DNA from: CAXXOK01 sp963675925
Lineage (GTDB): Bacteria > Bacillota > Clostridia > Christensenellales > Aristaeellaceae
Direction: 5' to 3'
DNA: 64,000 bases
Assembly (NCBI GenBank): GCA_963675925.2
Contig: CAXXIB010000004.1
Span: forward strand, 558,001 to 622,000
In this document: one piece after another, positions 41,842 through 50,695 of the stretch
Layout: each line of letters begins with the position of its first letter
How positions within the stretch are numbered: position 1 is the first letter of the stretch
Translations under genes and position numbers: made by a program
The notes under the pieces: model-generated
Seen by the model: the letters and a program-made list of their open reading frames with translations, nothing else
Database searches by the model: none
Told to the model about the DNA's origin: nothing

Positions 41842-42726
41842 TTGGATACCATGCTGCATTTTACCCTGCAGGACGGCGCTGTGCGCGGCGTACTGATGAA
41901 CGCAACCCAAACCGTACACCAGGCCCAGCAGCTGCAAGGGTCCAGCGCCGTGGCTGCCGCCGCGCTTGGCCGCGGGCTGATGGCTGCCGCCATGCTTTCC
42001 TCTACGCTGAAGGAAGCGGATTCCACCGTAACATTGACCATTGACGGCGACGGCCCGCTAAAGAAAATTGTCTGTGTCGGCGGACAGGCCAAAGACGGCG
42101 GCATCGCCGTGCGCGGCTATGTGCAAAACCACACCGTGCAGCTTCCCCTGAAAGACGGGAAACTGGATATCGGCGGCGGCGTAGGCAACCATGGCCGCCT
42201 CAGCGTGGTCAAAGACCTGCGCCTCAAAAACCCTTACATCGGCCAGGTGAACCTGATCTCCGGCGAAATCGCCGCCGATCTGGCGTTCTACTATGTGCAA
42301 AGCGAGCAAAGCCCGTCGCTGGTCAGTTTGGGCGTTATCGCTTCGGATGTCACAGTGGAGTCGGCCGGTGGGGTACTTTTGCAGGCGATGCCCGGCTGCG
42401 ACGACGCGCTGATCGATCAGCTGGAGCTTCGCTCGCCCATTTTTGGCGATATTGCAGCCGAGCTTGAGCACGAAACGCTGGACACGCTTTTAGAAAACTG
42501 GTTTTCCGGCTTGCAGCCCAAAGCGCTGGAAACCCGAAATCTGGTTTACCAGTGCAACTGTTCCCGCCACCGCATGGAACGCGCCTTGATCGCACTGGGG
42601 CCGGACGAGCTTAAACGCATGATTACCGACGATGTCGACGGCGCAGAGCTCGTATGCCATTTCTGCAACCAAACCTATACGTTTTCAACCCCCGACCTGA
42701 TCAAGCTGCTCAATCACCGCAGATGA
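41842..42726 (+). CDS. hslO: Redox-regulated molecular chaperone Hsp33
   Basis: A 294-residue chaperone switched on by oxidation. The four zinc-binding/redox Cys are C238, C240 (QCNC) and C272, C275 (CHFC). The N-terminal domain has GDGPLKKIVCVG...VRGYVQN and DLRLKNPYIGQVNLISGEIAADLAFYYVQSEQ. TTG at 41842 follows GAAGGAG; ATG at 41851 is an alternative. In the same transcription unit as the methyltransferase. Confidence 0.95.
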   Translation: MDTMLHFTLQDGAVRGVLMNATQTVHQAQQLQGSSAVAAAALGRGLMAAAMLSSTLKEADSTVTLTIDGDGPLKKIVCVGGQAKDGGIAVRGYVQNHTVQLPLKDGKLDIGGGVGNHGRLSVVKDLRLKNPYIGQVNLISGEIAADLAFYYVQSEQSPSLVSLGVIASDVTVESAGGVLLQAMPGCDDALIDQLELRSPIFGDIAAELEHETLDTLLENWFSGLQPKALETRNLVYQCNCSRHRMERALIALGPDELKRMITDDVDGAELVCHFCNQTYTFSTPDLIKLLNHRR

Positions 42727-42796
42727 CCATGACAGGGGATCGCGCGCCGCAACGCGAACAATACCTTATGCCTTATGCATTACGAGAGGAGATTCT

Positions 42797-43621
42797 ATGA
42801 ACCTGATTGATTTTGACGCCGCCTTTTCCCAGGCGCTCAGCCGCTGGATTGAGGACAATCGCGGACACTACAAGACCGCCGATGCGCTGGAGGAAGCAGC
42901 ACCGGAGTTTTACACCACCTGGTTGCAAACCCCGGCCGATTTTCTGGCCGGAGAGACGCCATCGGGCTATTTTGCACGCTATACCGTCGCAGCGGAGCTG
43001 ATTGCCCTGATGCGGGACTATATCACCGAAGGTGTTGCCGTTCCCGACCCCTTAGTACAGCAACTGCTGGCCCTGGGAGACGAGGACGCGCTGCTGGCCC
43101 TGCTGCAAGATAAAAGCGCGCCCGTGGAAGCCAAAATGCTGGCAGTGGACACCCTGCGCGAGCTTGGCAGCGATAAACCGCTGGTCGATTATATTCGCTG
43201 GCAGGTGGAGCGCACCGAGGATGAAGACCTGCTGGATGCGGCACTGGAAAGCCTGGCCCTGATGGGCGACAAGGTATTTGGCCCCGCAAAAATCGCCTTC
43301 ACCGCAGCGGACGAGGCCGGCAAGGAAGCGCTGCTGGATATTCTGGCCCAGCCCGGTGCAGACGAAAGCGTAGTAACCTTTGCCATCGAACGCTTTCAGA
43401 CCCAGCAGGACAAGCGCGCGCTGTATGCGGGCTACCTGGGGAAGCTGGACGATGAACGCGCCGTAGCGCCGCTGCTAATTGCCGCCGACGACAAGGCCGT
43501 ACCCTATATTGATTATATTGAAATCCGCAACGCCATCGAGCGCCTGGGCGGCGAAGCGCCCTACCGCGATTTTACGGACGACCCGACCTACCAGGCCGTA
43601 CAGCAGCTGCAGCTGCGCTAA
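42797..43621 (+). CDS. HEAT-like repeat protein, function unknown
   Basis: A 274-residue acidic, helical protein with leucine-rich alpha-hairpin repeats resembling HEAT (for example DPLVQQLLALGDEDALLALLQDKSAPVEAKMLAVDTLRELG and DDERAVAPLLIAADDKAVPYIDYIEIRNAIERLGG). These domains mediate protein contacts. No enzyme motif. AGAGGAG precedes the ATG. The next gene begins 10 bases downstream and overlaps nothing, so the two are probably co-transcribed. Confidence 0.75.
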   Translation: MNLIDFDAAFSQALSRWIEDNRGHYKTADALEEAAPEFYTTWLQTPADFLAGETPSGYFARYTVAAELIALMRDYITEGVAVPDPLVQQLLALGDEDALLALLQDKSAPVEAKMLAVDTLRELGSDKPLVDYIRWQVERTEDEDLLDAALESLALMGDKVFGPAKIAFTAADEAGKEALLDILAQPGADESVVTFAIERFQTQQDKRALYAGYLGKLDDERAVAPLLIAADDKAVPYIDYIEIRNAIERLGGEAPYRDFTDDPTYQAVQQLQLR

Positions 43622-43631
43622 GGAGAGCCGC

Positions 43632-44258
43632 ATGATAACACTAGCCGAAATTAAACAAAACGAAAGCATACGCTCGCTGATCAAAGCGGGCAACCGCTAT
43701 CTGGAACACCTGGGGTATACCGATCACGGTCCGCGGCATTTAAGCTATGTCAGCCGCACCGCCAGCCATATCCTGGCCCAGCTTGGCTACTCCGAGCGGG
43801 AGATTGAGCTGGCGGCCATTGCCGGATGGGTGCACGATGTGGGTAACTCCATCAACCGGCACGATCACGGCCCCAACGGCGCTGTGTTGCTGTTCCCCAT
43901 CCTCCAGCAGGCGGGCATGAGCATCGCCGATGCGCTGGAAGTGGTGACTGCCGTTGGCAACCACGAGGAAGAAAGCGGCACGGCATCCTCGGCAGTCAGC
44001 GCCGCACTGATCATTGCCGATAAATCCGATGCCCACAAAAGCCGGGTGCGCAACGGCACCCCGGATTTAAACGATATTCACGACCGCGTGAACTTTGCCA
44101 TTCAAAAAAACGAAGTGATCGTCAACCGGAAATCCCGTATCATCCGCCAGTCGCTGGAGATGGATACCTCCAGCTCCGTGCTTGAATACCTGTCCATTTA
44201 CCTGCCCCGTATTCTGATGTGCGAAAAGGCTGCCCGCTTTTTTAAAGCAGCAGTTTGA
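43632..44258 (+). CDS. HD-domain phosphohydrolase
   Basis: A 208-residue protein from the ATG at 43632 (AGGAGAG upstream); the frame is open further upstream only because it runs inside the HEAT-like gene. HD-superfamily ligands are visible: H36 in DHGPRH, H68-D69 in GWVHDVGN, H-E in AVGNHEEES, and D in IIADKSDAHKSRV. Probable nucleotide or phosphate-ester hydrolase; substrate unknown. Its likely partner is the HEAT-like protein upstream. Confidence 0.85.
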   Translation: MITLAEIKQNESIRSLIKAGNRYLEHLGYTDHGPRHLSYVSRTASHILAQLGYSEREIELAAIAGWVHDVGNSINRHDHGPNGAVLLFPILQQAGMSIADALEVVTAVGNHEEESGTASSAVSAALIIADKSDAHKSRVRNGTPDLNDIHDRVNFAIQKNEVIVNRKSRIIRQSLEMDTSSSVLEYLSIYLPRILMCEKAARFFKAAV

Positions 44259-44304
44259 GCTGGTCATCAACGGCCATCCGGTGAACAACCAATCGGCAGA
44301 CTCC

Positions 44305-44324
44305 TGCAAGGCATAAGCCTTGCA
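44305..44324. terminator. Hairpin after the HD gene, no T-run
   Basis: TGCAAGGC-ATAA-GCCTTGCA, perfect 8-bp stem. It lacks a U-tract, so it may be only an mRNA 3' stabiliser. Confidence 0.4.
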
Positions 44325-44365
44325 ACTATCCGCCCAACCACCTGAGAGCGAGGTTCTCTTACACG

Positions 44366-46351
44366 ATGTATTGCAAACAATGCGGTAACTATTTACCCGA
44401 CGATGCCGTGATGTGCGGCACCTGCGGTGAAATGGCACACCGGGAGGACGACCCCGGCCTGCGCGGTATGCGCCAGGGCCGGCGTGGTGACGCGCCTCCG
44501 CCTGTATTGCCCGACGAACGGCGCGATTCCGTACCCGAGTACGGCGACTATGAAATGTCCCCCCTGCCGCCGGAAGGCAGGCGCAGCGTGCGCCGCACCA
44601 GCGCAGCCAAAACAGGCGAAGGGCTCAGCCGCCCGGACACGCGCTCCGGCGTTCCCGTACAGGGCAGCGTGGGTACGCGCTATGTTACGGCCAACCGCCA
44701 AAAGCCCAAGGGCATGCAATACCATAAGTTTAACTGGATGCTGCTGTTGGTGATTTTAGTCATCCTGCTGGTGCTGGCTGCCGGAGGGTACTTCATTTAC
44801 ATGAAAGCGACCGATTCCGGCCAGCGCATTACCGGCCGTAAGCAGGTGCTGATCACCACCGAGGAGGAAATTCAGCTCCTGCAAAGCAACGATGCCACCC
44901 TGCGCAGCGAGCAGGACGAGCTGCGGGATCGCTTACTGACCGTGCCTGTGCAAACCTACTGGCTGGTCGGGCAGGATTATACCGACCTTGGCGATATGGC
45001 CTCGGCTGTCAAGGCCTTCCGCATTGCCGATGCACTGGATAAAGAAAACTACGACGGGCTATACCTGCTGGCGACGGTGTATGAGCTAAGCAACGAGGAC
45101 GAACTGGCCGAAGCCGTATACCGCAACCTGATTGAAACCGTAAGCCCTTCGCGCACCGAAGCGTACACGGCGCTCATCGCCCTGCTGATTCGCCATGACC
45201 GCAGCCCTGAAGCAGCCGACCTGATGCAGACCGCCTACAAAGAAACAGGCCGGGAAAGCTACCGCGTGGAACGCCTGTCCTTCATCCCCGAAAAGCCGGA
45301 GGTCGATGCCACCCAGGTCGCCGGCCGCTACGAACTGGAACAGCATATCCGCCTGACCTCGCCGCAGGGGTACGATATTTACTACACGCTGGACGACAGC
45401 AAAGTCCTCCCTGAGGAGGGCACGCTGATGACAGGGGATTCCGTCCTCATTACCGAAGGCAGCTATAAGCTGCGCGCCGTATGCGTAGTCGGCGATTTGC
45501 ACTCCGACGAGTTTTCGGCGCAGTATACCGTGTTCTATCCTACGCCCGCTGCGCCCAAAGCAAACCTCGCCCCCAACACCTACAACAAGCTGAAGTCCGT
45601 CACGCTGCGCGAGGGAGAGAAATCACCCAATTATAAAGACAAAACGGATGAACAGAAAGCCAAGGAAGACGACCTGACCTTCTACTACACATACGATGGA
45701 TCCCAGCCGGATGAAGACATCAGCCCGATCTGGGATCAGGAAAATCCGATAGCACTGCCCACGGGCCGCGTTACCCTGCGCGCCATCGTGGTCAACGGCT
45801 ATGGGAAACGCTCCGCCGTTATGGAAATCGGGTACAAGTTCACCGTCAGCCCCTATCTGGCCGACCCTTACTCCAGGGATGATACATTCGCCGGTTTCAC
45901 ACTCGGCACAACGCAGCTGGCCAGCTTTACCGATTCGTTCGGCCAGCCTTCGGCCACGCAGGATATCCAGTACCTGTTCTACGAAGGACAGGCGCAGGAG
46001 CTAAGCTATCCCTGGGGCAAGGCGGTGTTCATTTTGGTCGGCAACCAGTGGCAGCTGGCCAGTGTGGACATGAACCGCAACATTGTCACCCCGCCGCGCA
46101 ATGTAGGCGTTGATTCGACCGAAGCGGAAATTGTCGGCGCGTTCAAGGACTTCGGTATGCCCGACAACCAGGACGGCAGTCGTAACCTGTACTATACCGA
46201 CCCGGATATCGGCGTGATTATGAACAACAGCGACGGCACCCATACCATACAGTATTCAACCACATCGCTGACCAACAAGCTGATGTACCTGCAATTTGTG
46301 CTGGACGACCGCGGCGTATGTACGCGTGTTACGCACTTCCTCCGGCCATAG
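44366..46351 (+). CDS. Zinc-ribbon, membrane, TPR and chitobiase-C-like multidomain protein
   Basis: A 661-residue protein. An N-terminal zinc ribbon (C3, C6, C17, C20) is followed by a Pro/Arg-rich linker, one membrane helix (124-146), a short coiled segment (EEEIQLLQSNDATLRSEQDEL), and TPR-like helices (about 195-300: YTDLGDMASAVKAFRIADALDKENYDGLYLLATVYEL). Two chitobiase/beta-hexosaminidase C-terminal-like beta modules follow (YDIYYTLDDSKVLPEEG...; FYYTYDGSQPDEDISP...), then a C-terminal domain (about 530-661) of unknown fold. The ribbon would be cytoplasmic and the rest outside. It resembles envelope scaffold proteins; exact role unknown. Confidence 0.75.
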   Translation: MYCKQCGNYLPDDAVMCGTCGEMAHREDDPGLRGMRQGRRGDAPPPVLPDERRDSVPEYGDYEMSPLPPEGRRSVRRTSAAKTGEGLSRPDTRSGVPVQGSVGTRYVTANRQKPKGMQYHKFNWMLLLVILVILLVLAAGGYFIYMKATDSGQRITGRKQVLITTEEEIQLLQSNDATLRSEQDELRDRLLTVPVQTYWLVGQDYTDLGDMASAVKAFRIADALDKENYDGLYLLATVYELSNEDELAEAVYRNLIETVSPSRTEAYTALIALLIRHDRSPEAADLMQTAYKETGRESYRVERLSFIPEKPEVDATQVAGRYELEQHIRLTSPQGYDIYYTLDDSKVLPEEGTLMTGDSVLITEGSYKLRAVCVVGDLHSDEFSAQYTVFYPTPAAPKANLAPNTYNKLKSVTLREGEKSPNYKDKTDEQKAKEDDLTFYYTYDGSQPDEDISPIWDQENPIALPTGRVTLRAIVVNGYGKRSAVMEIGYKFTVSPYLADPYSRDDTFAGFTLGTTQLASFTDSFGQPSATQDIQYLFYEGQAQELSYPWGKAVFILVGNQWQLASVDMNRNIVTPPRNVGVDSTEAEIVGAFKDFGMPDNQDGSRNLYYTDPDIGVIMNNSDGTHTIQYSTTSLTNKLMYLQFVLDDRGVCTRVTHFLRP

Positions 46352-46374
46352 CACCCGTCAAACTGTGATACAGC

Positions 46375-46409
46375 AAAACCGCCACAGACGAATCTGCGGC
46401 GGTTTTTTT
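46375..46409. terminator. Terminator after the zinc-ribbon gene
   Basis: AAAACCGCC(a)CAGA-cgaa-TCTG(c)GGCGGTTTT, followed by TTT; also usable from the convergent small membrane gene. Confidence 0.8.
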
Positions 46410-46435
46410 GTAGCAGTCTGATCGCGCAGGGCTGA

Positions 46436-46672
46436 CTACATATTGGCGGCACCCACGACAAACAGGATGACGGCACCGGCTGTCGCCAGCACGCCGAACA
46501 CCACGCAGGTAATCATCGTGGCTTTGTCGCTGGGTTCTTTGCTGCCTGAAAACATTTTCAGCTTCTGCTTGACCAGCTTCATCAAACTTTGCGGCTTGAG
46601 AAAGCCGATGGCAAAGCACAGCAGCGCATAGGCCGCACAGGCAATTCCTCCGACAAGATATCCGGTTTCCAT
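46436..46672 (-). CDS. Small two-helix membrane protein
   Basis: A 78-residue hypothetical protein: helix 1 at about 5-23, a basic loop (LKPQSLMKLVKQKLKMFSGSKEPSD), and helix 2 at about 51-75. CAATATCC-type upstream context lacks an obvious family, but GGAGGAACG precedes the ATG. It lies downstream of the ABC-2 permease gene and may be in the same transcript. Function unknown. Confidence 0.65.
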   Translation of the reverse strand: METGYLVGGIACAAYALLCFAIGFLKPQSLMKLVKQKLKMFSGSKEPSDKATMITCVVFGVLATAGAVILFVVGAANM

Positions 46673-46705
46673 AGTCGTTCCTCCTTCAAAATAATGGACT
46701 GTATG

Positions 46706-47710
46706 TTATTGCAGGGATTTGCGAATGGATTTCAGGCTGAGGGCAAATACCCCCACGGAAATCAGCGCAATGATGGTCGTATACAGTAGTGTGCTGCCCC
46801 ACTGGGCCGTGCCGGTAATCACTTCCGTAATGCCACGGTATGCCCAGTAGAACGGGCTCCACCATACGGTGAAATGCCAGGCGGGGTCGACCAGTTCGTA
46901 CACGACTACGGAACCTATCATCGGCAGCATCAACATTTTCACACTGCCGGAGGCCTCGATATAGTCCGATGATGCCAAGCCGATGACAAACGCAACGATT
47001 ATAGAAATCATTGCCCCGGCGACCAGCATCAGCAAGATTTGCCCCCAGTTGATGGCGGTCATGCCCAGGATGAGCAGCGCTAGAACCGAGGATATCAGCA
47101 GTGCGGTGATCCCGATAAAGCTTTTGGCAACCACATACAGCCATTGCGGTATAGGGGTTACGTTGGCCGCTCGGATGGTTTGGTCGTTTTTTTCGTCTAC
47201 CAGCCCAAGCGAGATCAGCATGGCGGTGAATACGCTGATCATCAGCAGCATGGAGATGGACAGCGAGCGTTTCAGCGGTGAGGTTTCATCGCGGAAGGAC
47301 AGGAAACCGAAGTGCTCGCTCTGCGTGGTATCAACCATTCCGGTTTCGGCCATTGCGCTGAGCAGCTTGGCCATCGCCAGCGAGGTTTCCGCCTCGTTTC
47401 CCTGGCGCACCAGTACGGCGCCGCTTTCGCCCGGAATCAGGCCAAACACCTCGTCACGGCGCAGTACACGCTCGCGCACGGCATCGGCATCGTCCAGCAG
47501 GTCTACGTTTGCATACGCTGCCAGGGTATCGGTCACAGCCCGGGGCAGCGCGGCATCGGCGGCAAAGTTCACCGTCGTCTCGCTGATGCCGGGCGACATC
47601 AGTGAAATAATCAGCGCTACAATCAGCGGCGCGATAATCACCATAAGCGCCAGCGGGTCCTTTATGGCCAGTTTCAAGTCACGCTGTAAGACACTTAGTG
47701 CTTTTTTCAT
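46706..47710 (-). CDS. ABC-2 type transporter permease 2
   Basis: A 334-residue permease: one N-terminal helix (about 18-40), a large extracytoplasmic loop (about 41-165), then five helices, with GLVDEKNDQTIRAANVTPIPQWLYVVAKS as the cytoplasmic elbow block found in ABC-2 exporters. Acts with the ATPase and permease 1 encoded upstream; three bases separate it from permease 1. Substrate unknown. Confidence 0.88.
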   Translation of the reverse strand: MKKALSVLQRDLKLAIKDPLALMVIIAPLIVALIISLMSPGISETTVNFAADAALPRAVTDTLAAYANVDLLDDADAVRERVLRRDEVFGLIPGESGAVLVRQGNEAETSLAMAKLLSAMAETGMVDTTQSEHFGFLSFRDETSPLKRSLSISMLLMISVFTAMLISLGLVDEKNDQTIRAANVTPIPQWLYVVAKSFIGITALLISSVLALLILGMTAINWGQILLMLVAGAMISIIVAFVIGLASSDYIEASGSVKMLMLPMIGSVVVYELVDPAWHFTVWWSPFYWAYRGITEVITGTAQWGSTLLYTTIIALISVGVFALSLKSIRKSLQ

Positions 47711-47713
47711 TCC

Positions 47714-48910
47714 TTACACCCCCAAAAGCTTGCGGTAGCGGCGTTCCGACAACCACAGCAGCAGCCCGGAGACGACGATCATCCCGCCGCCAACCAGCAG
47801 TACATAGCCGGTATCCGGCGTTTTGAGCAGGGTCTCTTTCACGGCCTGCAGCATGGGATAGGTCGGCATCAGCCGAATCCACAGCGGCGCAAAGCCGGGC
47901 AGAATATTGCTGAGTGCCGGGATAATCAGCAACAGCATCATCAGGAAGATGATTCCGTACGCCGATTTGATATCGGCGAAAAACGATGCCAGCCACAGCC
48001 CGAACATAGACGCAACCATGGATACCAGCGCGGCTGTGGGGATAAACAACAGGTAATTGGGCTGCGTGCCCATAATGGGGATCGTCACAACCAGCGAGGA
48101 GATCAGCGAGGTGGTCAACACCACCAGCACCTTGCTCATCAAGTAGCTGCGGGTATGCATGGGCGTAAGCGCCATGGCGCGAATCAGCCCGGAGGACTTA
48201 TCAATAATCAAGTAGGAAATCACCACCAGCATCCCCATCAGCCCGTTCATGATGACAACCGCCAGGGGCATAAAGCTTTGCCGGTTATCCAGCGCCGTAT
48301 CCTGCCCCAGGGTTTCCACCGGCTGGTCCTGCACAGCCTGCTGCAACGCCGGGGTATTCCCCGCGCCCATCACAGCGGAAATCAGGTTTTGGTAGCGATC
48401 GCTTTCCGAGCCAAACAGCAGCAGCTTGTAGCTTGGCAGCCCGTCTTCCCCTATTTGCACCGTGGTAGCGTACCATTTTTTGGTCTGCGCCAGGCGGAGC
48501 ATATCGTTTAGGCTTGGGGCAATGTACAGCGTTTTTTCCTGCATACCGGTAGCGGCGTTGTAATACTCCCAGGTTTCCAGTTCCAAGGTCTTTTTATCGT
48601 CAAAGGACAAGTCCGTCTGCTGGCCGGTTTGCTCATTATAATAGGTAATATCCATGGGGCGCAGCCGGACTTTGGTGTCTTCTGCGCGCACATACTGCCC
48701 TGCTTCGCCGGGCGTTTGCACAAGCATTTGCTCCAGCGCTGCGGCAGGCCCATCCACAAAGAGCAGTTCCTCCGACACGCTGGTGGGTTCGGCCGGTACA
48801 AACAACAGCAGGGCCGCCAGCAGGATGACCGCGGTGAGTATCTCCATATAGAAGTAGAAGCCACGGGAGGCGATTTTCAGCTCTTTTTTGTAATTATCCC
48901 ACAGTTTCAT
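47714..48910 (-). CDS. ABC-2 type transporter permease 1
   Basis: A 398-residue permease of the same plan: N-terminal helix (about 20-40), a 190-residue outer loop, then helices including SGLIRAMALTPMHTRSYLMSKVLVVLTTSLISS. Its start overlaps the end of the ATPase gene by 17 bases. With permease 2 it should form a heterodimeric channel. ABC-2 systems of this kind export antibiotics, peptides or lipids, and TetR control (see upstream) fits drug efflux. Confidence 0.88.
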   Translation of the reverse strand: MKLWDNYKKELKIASRGFYFYMEILTAVILLAALLLFVPAEPTSVSEELLFVDGPAAALEQMLVQTPGEAGQYVRAEDTKVRLRPMDITYYNEQTGQQTDLSFDDKKTLELETWEYYNAATGMQEKTLYIAPSLNDMLRLAQTKKWYATTVQIGEDGLPSYKLLLFGSESDRYQNLISAVMGAGNTPALQQAVQDQPVETLGQDTALDNRQSFMPLAVVIMNGLMGMLVVISYLIIDKSSGLIRAMALTPMHTRSYLMSKVLVVLTTSLISSLVVTIPIMGTQPNYLLFIPTAALVSMVASMFGLWLASFFADIKSAYGIIFLMMLLLIIPALSNILPGFAPLWIRLMPTYPMLQAVKETLLKTPDTGYVLLVGGGMIVVSGLLLWLSERRYRKLLGV

Positions 48911-49766
48911 CCGCTGTCAGCCCCTTTCCGGTGACCTTGATGAAGATCTCTTCCAGCGTCGCCTCTTTGGAATGCATGGTAATGATCTCGCCGCTATTGA
49001 GTATCTCATGCAGGCGCACTTTATCCTGCTCCTTTTTCGGGGCCAGGGTTTCCTTCTTCACGGTGTCGTCCAGCTTGTACTCCACATCGATGGTTTTGTG
49101 CCCGTACTGGAGTTTAAGCGCCTTGGGCGAGTCAATCAGCTTGATTTCGCCGTCGACGATGAACGCCACGCGGTCGCAAAGCTCATCGGCAATAAACATA
49201 TTGTGCGTGGTTAAAAATGCGGTAACGCCGCTTTTGCATTCGTTTCGGATAATGTCCTTAATCTGGGCGGCAATCGCCGGGTCCAGGCCAGTTGTCGGCT
49301 CGTCCAAAAACCACATGGCGGGGTTGTTGAGCAGCGAGCGTGCAAACGTCAGCCTGTGCTTCTGCCCTTTGGAAAACGAGCCCGCTTTGCGGTTTTCCTT
49401 GCCGCCAAGGCCGACCATATCAATCAGCGCGCGCGGGTCGCGGGTGGGTACATCAAACAATTTGGCGTAGTAGCGCAGGTTTTCCTCGGCTGTCAACTTG
49501 GAATAGAGGTTGGACTGTTCAAAGCTCATGCCGATGCGATTAAAGCGCTTTTTGTCCTCTTTGTGCAGGTCGTAGCCATCGACCACAGCCTGCCCCTGCT
49601 GCAGTAGCAGCAACCCCGTTAAAATGCCCTGCGTGGTCGATTTCCCGGCGCCGGACGGCCCCAGAAAGCCGAAGATCTCGCCTTTTTCAACATCAAACGA
49701 GATATCATTCACTGCATACCGAGCGTCCCGGGTATAAGAATAGGAAAGGTTTTTCACATGAATCAT
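48894..49766 (-). CDS. ABC transporter ATP-binding protein (ABC-2 exporter)
   Basis: About 290 residues from the ATG at 49766 (AAAAGGAGATGTGACC before it). Walker A GPSGAGKST, signature FSKGQ (in place of LSGGQ), Walker B MWFLDEPTTGLDP, and the H-loop TTHNM. A C-terminal extension follows (about 225-290). Energises permeases 1 and 2. Lies 43 bases downstream of the tetR stop, in one operon. Confidence 0.9.
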   Translation of the reverse strand: MIHVKNLSYSYTRDARYAVNDISFDVEKGEIFGFLGPSGAGKSTTQGILTGLLLLQQGQAVVDGYDLHKEDKKRFNRIGMSFEQSNLYSKLTAEENLRYYAKLFDVPTRDPRALIDMVGLGGKENRKAGSFSKGQKHRLTFARSLLNNPAMWFLDEPTTGLDPAIAAQIKDIIRNECKSGVTAFLTTHNMFIADELCDRVAFIVDGEIKLIDSPKALKLQYGHKTIDVEYKLDDTVKKETLAPKKEQDKVRLHEILNSGEIITMHSKEATLEEIFIKVTGKGLTADETVG

Positions 49767-49809
49767 GGTCACATCTCCTTTTGGGGTGTTCTGTCGTGCT
49801 ATACGGTAT

Positions 49810-50445
49810 TTATGTCGCGCTGATGCCGTGGAGTACAATTTGCACCCCCAGCTCGCACAGTGTTTCCAGGTCAGTGGTATCCATACCGCCGCCTGCTTTT
49901 CTGTCGATCAGGTACTCGATAATTGTTGCGTTGATGCCGGTTAATAGTTTAAAAAACAGCTCCGGGGTGATGTTTTTGTTGAGTTCACCGTTTGCAATGG
50001 CCTCGCCAACGACCTGAAACAGCCAGGCGGCCAGATCGCTTTTTTCGGCCATGGCAATCATTTTGCGGTATAGCTCCGAGTCCTTCATGCGCAGCAAGCT
50101 TTCCGCACATTTGTAATAATCCTCATGCTCCAGTCCAAAGCGCATGCCGCCCAGATACATGGCGCGAATGACGCTTTCCAGGTCGCGGCCAGCGCTTTCA
50201 GACAGCGCTTGCTGCATATAACGAGCCTTGAGCCGGCCAGCTTCCAGCGCAATATAGATAAACAGGTCTTCCATGTCCTCAAAGTACTGATAGAAGCTGC
50301 CGGTGGCGATATGCGCTTCCTTAACAATGCGGGTCACGCTGGCCTTATCGTAGCCATTTTCGGCAATTTCGTGCAGCGCGGCGCTGAGTATACGCTGTTT
50401 CTTTTCCTCTTTCAGGTTTTCAAACGTCTCTCTTGGCACTTTCAC
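49810..50445 (-). CDS. TetR-family transcriptional regulator
   Basis: A 211-residue regulator with an N-terminal helix-turn-helix (KQRILSAALHEIAENGYDKASVTRIVKEAHIATGSFYQYFEDMEDLF, about 15-61) and a ligand-binding helical domain. GTG start at 50445 after GGGGG. It leads the operon for the ABC-2 exporter and is expected to repress it by binding the 22-bp palindrome just downstream of its own -10, releasing on ligand binding. Confidence 0.9.
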   Translation of the reverse strand: MKVPRETFENLKEEKKQRILSAALHEIAENGYDKASVTRIVKEAHIATGSFYQYFEDMEDLFIYIALEAGRLKARYMQQALSESAGRDLESVIRAMYLGGMRFGLEHEDYYKCAESLLRMKDSELYRKMIAMAEKSDLAAWLFQVVGEAIANGELNKNITPELFFKLLTGINATIIEYLIDRKAGGGMDTTDLETLCELGVQIVLHGISAT

Positions 50446-50466
50446 ATTCCCCCGCTTGTTATCATA

Positions 50467-50488
50467 GTGAATATGAATTCACATTCAC
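50467..50488. promoter_or_regulatory. TetR operator palindrome
   Basis: Two 11-base arms, GTGAATATGAA and TTCACATTCAC, match as an inverted repeat at 20 of 22 positions; it abuts the -10 element. Confidence 0.75.
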
Positions 50489-50517
50489 ATTATAGGCGCA
50501 GGATATCTCTCTGTCAA
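50489..50517 (-). promoter_or_regulatory. Consensus promoter of the tetR-ABC operon
   Basis: On the minus strand TTGACA, exactly 17-base spacer, TATAAT: a perfect consensus promoter, as is typical when a repressor controls it. Confidence 0.9.
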
Positions 50518-50563
50518 GCGGTTTTCAAAAATATGTGCGCGGTGGGTATAGATGCCGTCGTGT

Positions 50564-50598
50564 GCTGTATGCAACGCTACGACTGCAATGCATACAGC
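50564..50598. repeat. Intergenic hairpin with CGTAGCG loop
   Basis: GCTGTATGCA (50564-50573) pairs perfectly with TGCATACAGC (50589-50598). On the minus strand the loop reads TTGCAGTCGTAGCGT, related to the CGTAGCGCTGC core of hairpins A and B at 12.7 and 13.9 kb. Confidence 0.5.
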
Positions 50599-50636
50599 TT
50601 CTTGCCACTATGGGCATACAACGGGCGCTGCAACGC

Positions 50637-50668
50637 AAAAAACGCAGCGGCTTATAAGCCGCTGCGTT
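50637..50668 (-). terminator. Terminator of the methyltransferase gene
   Basis: AACGCAGCGGCTTA / TAAGCCGCTGCGTT perfect stem; on the minus strand it is followed by TTTT. Confidence 0.82.
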
Positions 50669-50695
50669 CATACGATTGGTTTAGCGTTCGATGGC

